Shown here: in pieces, positions 5,789 to 10,044 of the stretch
Layout of the letters: every line of letters begins with the position of its first letter
Numbering within the stretch: position 1 is the first letter of the stretch
Source of the DNA: Burkholderiales bacterium
GTDB taxonomy: Bacteria > Pseudomonadota > Gammaproteobacteria > Burkholderiales > Burkholderiaceae_C
Assembly (NCBI GenBank): GCA_025352345.1
Contig: JANXTP010000097.1
Span: forward strand, 1-10,044
Reading direction: 5' to 3'
Length of the DNA: 10,044 bases
The notes under the pieces: generated by a model
Seen by the model: the letters and a program-made list of their open reading frames with translations, nothing else
Databases searched by the model: none
What the model was told of the DNA's origin: nothing
Translations under genes and position numbers: made by a program

Positions 5789-8337
5789 GAGATCACAGCC
5801 GCGTTGGGTGAGGGGAACGCTTCGATTCGGCCGGTCTCGACAGGCAGTGTGAACACAAAACAGCAACCGGAAACCGACCCACCATTGTAAAGGTTCTCCG
5901 CCCTCATTCGACCCCGGTGCGACTCGACGATCGAGCGACACAGGCTCAGGCCGATGCCCAATCCTTCCGGTTTTGTCGAGAAAAATGCTTCGTAAAGCCG
6001 CGCCAGCACTTCTGGCTTGATGCCCGGACCCATGTCGGTCACCCTGAATTCGATGACATCGCCTTCTTCGGCGGTGTGCCTCGGGACCACCCGCAACTCG
6101 ATGTTGCGCCGGGCCGATGGCAGCTTGGCCGAATCGATCGCCTCGGCCGCATTCTTCAGCAGATTCAGCACCACCTGTTCGATCAGGATCGGGTCGACCA
6201 TCAAGGGCGGCAGCCGCTGCGCGACATAGGTGTGAATGGCCACCCGGCGGCGGCGCAACTCGATGCTGGCCAGGTCGACCGCATCGTCAACGATGGTCTG
6301 TGCGCTTGCTTCCTGGCGTTGCGGCTCGCTGCGCTTCACGAAAGCACGGATGCGGTGGATGATCTGACCGGCGCGTTGCGCCTGCCGCGAGGTCTTCTCC
6401 AGCGCGGCGATCAGGTCTTCCTTCTCGATTGCCCCCTTCTTTACCCGCGACACCATGCCGTTGCAGTAGTTGGCGATGGCGGTGAGCGGCTGGTTCAACT
6501 CATGGGCGACCGACGAAGCCATCTCACCCATCGTCACCAGGCGGCTCGTCACCTGGGCCTTCTCCGACTGGCTGGCGGCCTGGCTCTCGGCGTGGCGCCG
6601 TGCCGTCACATCGGTGGCGATCAGCATCTGCGTGAGGCGGCCGTCGGTCCATTGCAGGTAGCGCACCCGCACGTCGAACCATTTGTTCAGCGGCTCGATC
6701 AGCACCTCGCGCGGGTCGGAATTGATCTCGGTCAGCTCCTGCGTGGGCAGCCCGCCCATGCTCTCGACCGAATCGTCGGCCTCGCTACCCGGGATCACGT
6801 CGACATCGTCACCCGCCAGCAGCGCGTGACCCAGCGCATCGCTGCCGAACCACAGGCGGTACGAGCGGTTGGCAAACAGCAATTCGCCTTGCTGCACCGA
6901 GAGCACCGACACCGCGGCGTCCAGCCCTTCGAGCACCGTAGTGAAGCGCTCGTGCGAGGCGGCCAGCTGGTCCCGCACCCGCTTGGCATCGGTGATGTTG
7001 GTCATCGACGTCATCCAGCCGGCCTGCTGTCCTTTTGGGTCGACCAGCGGGGAGACATACATCCGCGCGTCGAACAGCTCGCCGCTCTTGTGCATGGCCT
7101 TGATCTCGATCCCGCCGGCTGGGCTGCGGCCTGCGAGCTCCTGTTGCAGCAGGCGCTGGCTTTCTTCATGGCGGTCTGGCGGCCAGTAGGGGAACGGCGG
7201 CGTGCGGCCGATCAGTTCGTGTTCGCTGAAGCCGGTCATTTCGCAAAAGGCCGGGTTCACATAGGTGATGCGGCCGTCCTTGTCCATCGCGCGCATGCCG
7301 GTGAGCATCGAGTTCTCCATCGCGCGGCGAAAGTTCGCCTCCGACACCAGTGCTGCCTGCATCTGCGAACGCCGACGCATGTGGCGCCAGGTGATCAGCA
7401 GCGTCCACACCGTCAGGAAGCTCAGCGCGACCACCATCCAGAACAGCGTGTTGCCGACCAGCCCGACAGAGGTTCGGTAACCCTGGCCGCGCAGCATCAA
7501 GGTGTTGCCTGAGGGCAGCACTGGCACCTCGTGCGAGATGGTGGCGGCTCGCAGATCCTGGCCCGGCATCAGCATCACCGTGCTGGCGAGCAGGCGCCCG
7601 GCTGGATCGATCAGGCTGATGGCGTGGCGCGCGCTGACGTCGTTGGGTACCAGCACCCGGATCAGGCCGTCGACGGGGTACTCGGCCACTAGCATACCGA
7701 GAAAGACGTTGCGCACCATCAGCGGCACATGCACCTGCACCACCTTCATCTGCGCGTTGTCGGTGAAGGCAGCGGAATACACCGCGTCGCGTGTCTTGCG
7801 CGCCGTGCGAAATGCATTTTCCGGCGCGCTGTCTGTGCCCTCGTGGGGCAGCGAGTTGCCTTGCTGTTCGGCAACCACCGCCGGGTCGTTGTCGATCCGG
7901 TAGCCGTGTGCGGACTGCGTGGCAACGACCCCGCGGTCAGTGTCCAGCCAGTAAACGCGGCTGATTTCTGGGTGCTCCCGTATCAGGTCGGCCGCATTGC
8001 GCAAAAACAGGTTGCGGTCCGGGCGGTGCACCACCAGTTCCTGCGCGATGCGACCGAGCTGCTCCTCGTTCTCGATCAGTCGCAGCCGGATATGCTGTTG
8101 CGCGACCTCGGCGTCGCGCCGCACCGAATCGCCAGCCCGCTGAAGCTCCTCGTTGCGCAGGTACCAGAAAGCCGAAATGATCGCAGCCAGAAACAGCAGC
8201 ACCGAGGCCAGCGGGGCCAGCGTCGCGTAGCGGTCCTGCCGCGCTGGCGACTGACGGCGCCACCAGCGACCGAAGATCCGTCGCTCGAACGGCGGGGCGC
8301 GCCGCAATCGCTTGATCAGGTTCAGGGCGTACCGCAT
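5785..8337 (-). CDS. Membrane sensor histidine kinase with periplasmic Cache-like region and two PAS domains (DctS/FixL-like)
   Basis: 850 residues. Order: short basic cytoplasmic N terminus; membrane helix at about 43-60; periplasmic region of about 235 residues; second helix at about 296-316; PAS domain at about 332-455 with a typical ITYVNPAFCEMTGF core; a second, more divergent PAS at about 460-580; then HisKA and HATPase domains. The phospho-acceptor is His612 in SVAHELNQPLTAIANY, characteristic of the FixL/DctS group. ATP-binding motifs are complete: N box near 725-733 (NLLKNAAEA), G1 at 768-772 (DMGPG), F box FFSTK at 785-789 and G2 at 792-798 (GLGIGLS). The periplasmic part has two segments like PDC/Cache strands (VYWLDTDRGVVAT near 128-140, SLIDPAGRLLAS near 241-252), suggesting a small-molecule sensor as in DctB/DctS. 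The ATG at 8337 has no clear Shine-Dalgarno. The gene is divergent from aceE; its ligand is unknown. Confidence 0.93.
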   Translation of the reverse strand: MRYALNLIKRLRRAPPFERRIFGRWWRRQSPARQDRYATLAPLASVLLFLAAIISAFWYLRNEELQRAGDSVRRDAEVAQQHIRLRLIENEEQLGRIAQELVVHRPDRNLFLRNAADLIREHPEISRVYWLDTDRGVVATQSAHGYRIDNDPAVVAEQQGNSLPHEGTDSAPENAFRTARKTRDAVYSAAFTDNAQMKVVQVHVPLMVRNVFLGMLVAEYPVDGLIRVLVPNDVSARHAISLIDPAGRLLASTVMLMPGQDLRAATISHEVPVLPSGNTLMLRGQGYRTSVGLVGNTLFWMVVALSFLTVWTLLITWRHMRRRSQMQAALVSEANFRRAMENSMLTGMRAMDKDGRITYVNPAFCEMTGFSEHELIGRTPPFPYWPPDRHEESQRLLQQELAGRSPAGGIEIKAMHKSGELFDARMYVSPLVDPKGQQAGWMTSMTNITDAKRVRDQLAASHERFTTVLEGLDAAVSVLSVQQGELLFANRSYRLWFGSDALGHALLAGDDVDVIPGSEADDSVESMGGLPTQELTEINSDPREVLIEPLNKWFDVRVRYLQWTDGRLTQMLIATDVTARRHAESQAASQSEKAQVTSRLVTMGEMASSVAHELNQPLTAIANYCNGMVSRVKKGAIEKEDLIAALEKTSRQAQRAGQIIHRIRAFVKRSEPQRQEASAQTIVDDAVDLASIELRRRRVAIHTYVAQRLPPLMVDPILIEQVVLNLLKNAAEAIDSAKLPSARRNIELRVVPRHTAEEGDVIEFRVTDMGPGIKPEVLARLYEAFFSTKPEGLGIGLSLCRSIVESHRGRMRAENLYNGGSVSGCCFVFTLPVETGRIEAFPSPNAAVIS

Positions 8338-8393
8338 AGCGGCAATTATCGATCGCGTCCACTCCGTCGCGTGCAGATGTATGGTTCAGAATT

Positions 8394-8426
8394 GGGCTCG
8401 AGCAAATCAGTGCGTCACACGAGCCC
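8394..8426. repeat. Inverted repeat GGGCTCG...CGAGCCC upstream of aceE
   Basis: Perfect 7-bp arms at 8394-8400 and 8420-8426 separated by 19 bp. The left arm also overlaps an 8-bp palindrome, GCTCGAGC (8396-8403). It could be an operator for a dimeric regulator, such as the neighbouring FixJ-like protein, or a weak stem-loop if transcribed. GC-rich sequence produces such repeats by chance fairly often. Confidence 0.35.
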
Positions 8427-8428
8427 CA

Positions 8429-8458
8429 GCGTGGGCAATGTCCGTTTCAGCGCCACGC
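8429..8458. repeat. Inverted repeat GCGTGG...CCACGC upstream of aceE
   Basis: Perfect 6-bp arms at 8429-8434 and 8453-8458 with an 18-bp spacer, directly following the 7-bp repeat. Taken alone this is weak. It is recorded because three such elements sit in tandem in the same short leader. Confidence 0.25.
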
Positions 8459-8477
8459 AGGTGCGAAAATGCACTTG
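8458..8477 (+). promoter_or_regulatory. Compact hairpin in the aceE leader
   Basis: CAGGTGC (8458-8464) and GCACTTG (8471-8477) can form a 7-bp RNA stem with one G-U pair and the 6-base loop GAAAAT. It ends 31 nt before the aceE ATG and does not include the ribosome site. As DNA it is a palindrome with one mismatch, so it could also be a protein-binding site. No U tract follows, so it is not an intrinsic terminator. Confidence 0.35.
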
Positions 8478-8499
8478 AATAACAACAACTCGCCCGTCC

Positions 8500-8503
8500 G
8501 GAG
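8500..8503 (+). promoter_or_regulatory. Ribosome binding site of aceE
   Basis: GGAG lies 5 nt upstream of the ATG at 8509. It favours this start over the in-frame ATG at 8518, which would leave the GGAG 14 nt away. Confidence 0.7.
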
Positions 8504-8508
8504 ACACC

Positions 8509-10044
8509 ATGTCCGCAATGCCTGATCAACCCGTCGGCGATGCCGGCGCCCCTGCCATTGATATCGACGCACAGGAAACCCGTGAGTGGCTCGACGCGTT
8601 GTCGGCCGTCATCGCGGGCGAAGGCCCGGAGCGTGCGCAATTCCTGCTGCAGGAGCTGCTGGAGCACGCGCGACGCAACAACATCGACCTGCCGTTCTCG
8701 GCCACCACCGATTACGTCAACACCATCGAGCCCGAAGAGGAGACGCGCAACCCCGGCAACCTCGAACTGGAAGGCCGGCTGCGCGCCTACATGCGCTGGA
8801 ACGCGATGGCGATGGTGGTCAAGGCGAATCGCTTGCATCCGGCCGATGGCGGCGACCTCGGCGGCCACATCAGCAGTTTTGCATCGCTGGCGCACATGTT
8901 CGCTGCGGGCTTCAACCACTTCTGGCATGCCGAGAGCGAAGGCCACGGCGGCGATTGCCTGTACATCCAGGGACACAGCGCGCCAGGCATCTATGCCCGC
9001 GCTTTCATGGAAGGGCGGCTCACTGAAGAGCAGCTGCTGAACTTCCGCCAGGAGGGCGCCGGCAAAGGTTTGAGCAGCTACCCGCATCCCAAGCTGATGC
9101 CCGAGTTCTGGCAGTTCCCTACGGTCTCGATGGGTCTCGGCCCGCTGATGGCGATCTACCAGGCGCGCTTCCTGAAGTACCTGCATGCGCGCGGCATCGC
9201 CGACACCGCCAACCGCAAGGTCTGGGTGTTCTGCGGCGATGGCGAGATGGACGAACCCGAAAGCCTGGGCGCCATCGGCCTGGCGGCGCGCGAAAAGCTC
9301 GACAACCTGGTCTTCGTCGTCAACTGCAATCTGCAGCGTCTGGACGGCCCGGTGCGTGGCAACGGCAAGATCATCCAGGAGCTGGAGGGCGAGTTCCGCG
9401 GCTCGGGCTGGAACGTCATCAAGCTGATCTGGGGCAAGGAGTGGGATGGCTTGCTGGACAAGGACAAGGACGGTGTCCTTCGCAAGATCATGATGGACAC
9501 GCTGGACGGCGACTACCAGGCCTTCAAGGCCAACGACGGCGCCTTCGTGCGCAAGCACTTCTTCGGCCGTGACCCGCGTACGCTGGAGATGGTGGCCAAG
9601 ATGTCAGACACCGAGATCTGGAACCTGCGCCGTGGCGGCCATGACGCGGGCAAGGTCTACGCGGCCTTCCACGCTGCGAACTCGCACAAGGGGCAACCCA
9701 CCGTCCTGTTGGTCAAAACGGTCAAGGGCTGGGGCATGGGCGAGTCGGGCGAAGGCAAGAACACCGCGCACCAGACCAAGAAGCTCACCGACGACGACAT
9801 CCGCCGCTTCCGCGATCGATTCAACATCCCGATCCCCGACGCCGATCTGTCCAATATCCCGTTCTACAAGCCGGCCGACGACACGCCGGAAATGAAGTAC
9901 CTGCACGAGCGCCGGCAGGCCCTCGGCGGTTACCTGCCCAAGCGCCGCGCGAAGGCCGACGAGCAGTTCACCGTGCCGCCGCTGGAGACCTTCAAGGCCG
10001 TGCTCGAGCCCACCGCCGAGGGCCGTGAGATCAGCACGACCCAG
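8509..10044 (+). CDS. aceE: Pyruvate dehydrogenase E1 component, homodimeric type (3' end beyond window)
   Basis: The frame opens at ATG 8509 behind a GGAG site and stays open to the right edge: 512 residues of a protein that is 887 residues in E. coli. It is the thiamine-diphosphate-dependent E1 of the cytoplasmic pyruvate dehydrogenase complex, which decarboxylates pyruvate and acetylates the lipoyl group of E2. The cofactor motif is complete: Gly243-Asp244-Gly245 in CGDGEMDEPES and Asn272-Cys-Asn274 in VVNCNLQRLDG. The 28-residue spacing equals that of E. coli Asp230 to Asn258. Active-site histidines are present as His120 (in GGHISSFASLAH) and His156 (in QGHSAPG), matching E. coli His106 and His142. 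A conserved block near 403-430 (LLVKTVKGWGMG, then EGKNTAHQTKK) is also typical. The E2 and E3 genes usually follow but are outside the window. The upstream neighbour is a divergent two-component system. Confidence 0.97.
   Translation, partial: MSAMPDQPVGDAGAPAIDIDAQETREWLDALSAVIAGEGPERAQFLLQELLEHARRNNIDLPFSATTDYVNTIEPEEETRNPGNLELEGRLRAYMRWNAMAMVVKANRLHPADGGDLGGHISSFASLAHMFAAGFNHFWHAESEGHGGDCLYIQGHSAPGIYARAFMEGRLTEEQLLNFRQEGAGKGLSSYPHPKLMPEFWQFPTVSMGLGPLMAIYQARFLKYLHARGIADTANRKVWVFCGDGEMDEPESLGAIGLAAREKLDNLVFVVNCNLQRLDGPVRGNGKIIQELEGEFRGSGWNVIKLIWGKEWDGLLDKDKDGVLRKIMMDTLDGDYQAFKANDGAFVRKHFFGRDPRTLEMVAKMSDTEIWNLRRGGHDAGKVYAAFHAANSHKGQPTVLLVKTVKGWGMGESGEGKNTAHQTKKLTDDDIRRFRDRFNIPIPDADLSNIPFYKPADDTPEMKYLHERRQALGGYLPKRRAKADEQFTVPPLETFKAVLEPTAEGREISTTQ

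Larger units (their letters stand above)
8338..8508. promoter_or_regulatory. Divergent regulatory spacer between the sensor kinase and aceE
   Basis: This 171-bp spacer must contain, or lie next to, promoters for both the two-component operon (minus) and aceE (plus). On the minus strand GATAAT at 8350-8345 resembles a -10 box, but it is only 7 bp from the kinase start and has no -35 partner. For aceE, CAGAAT (8387-8392) and GAAAAT (8465-8470) are 4/6 matches to a -10 box, again without a fair -35. The half toward aceE holds three inverted repeats, listed separately. No sigma-54 type GG-N10-GC element with good flanks was seen. Confidence 0.5.

Noticed and set aside
5917..7512. Long open frame on the plus strand (531 codons) opposite the sensor kinase
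   Set aside because: It lies entirely antisense to a kinase with intact motifs. Its translation is rich in His, Arg, Gln and Ala with no domain pattern, as expected for a GC-rich antisense frame.
8338..8508. PdhR-type operator (ATTGGTnnnACCAAT) or sigma-54 promoter upstream of aceE
   Set aside because: Only ATTGG at 8391-8395 resembles a half-site and there is no matching second half. No GG/GC pair with correct -24/-12 spacing and flanks was found.
8407..9558. Minus-strand open frame of 383 codons opposite aceE
   Set aside because: aceE is unmistakable in the same stretch. The antisense product has low-complexity Ala/Val/Gln/His composition and no recognised motif, and it would also run through the aceE leader.

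Overview
The window is GC-rich with strong G/C third-position bias and reads as ordinary chromosome of a betaproteobacterium, most likely order Burkholderiales (Rubrivivax/Leptothrix/Roseateles-like). That placement rests on protein flavour and gene company (homodimeric-type aceE, a DctS/FixL-like kinase with a FixJ-like regulator, prlC, DUF4124 proteins). It is inferred by eye, not from a search. I see no insertion sequence, phage gene, CRISPR array, rRNA or tRNA.

Layout. Positions 1-882 (+) hold the C-terminal 293 codons of rmuC, followed with a one-base overlap by a complete 12-helix MFS transporter (882-2135, +). That pair converges, with an 11-bp overlap, on a minus-strand pair: prlC (oligopeptidase A, 2847-4910), then a small exported DUF4124-glutaredoxin protein (2125-2799). 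A 254-bp spacer (4911-5164) carries a good intrinsic terminator for the next minus-strand operon. That operon is a two-component system: an 850-residue membrane sensor kinase (5785-8337) whose stop codon overlaps the start of its FixJ/DctR-like response regulator (5165-5788) by 4 bp. A 171-bp divergent spacer (8338-8508) separates the kinase from aceE, the pyruvate dehydrogenase E1 gene (8509 to the right edge, + strand), of which 512 codons are present.

How the parts may work together. RmuC (genome maintenance), PrlC (cytoplasmic peptide breakdown) and the MFS permease look like housekeeping or general-purpose functions. The one suggestive arrangement is the two-component system divergent from aceE. 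The sensor has a large periplasmic region that looks like a double Cache/PDC domain, as in C4-dicarboxylate sensors, so it could sense a small carboxylate and influence central carbon entry at pyruvate dehydrogenase. The aceE leader has three inverted repeats that could be operator or RNA elements. This is inference from context.

I found no convincing new system. The points worth a second look are the kinase/aceE divergent arrangement and its spacer, the sensor domain, and the exported glutaredoxin fusion.
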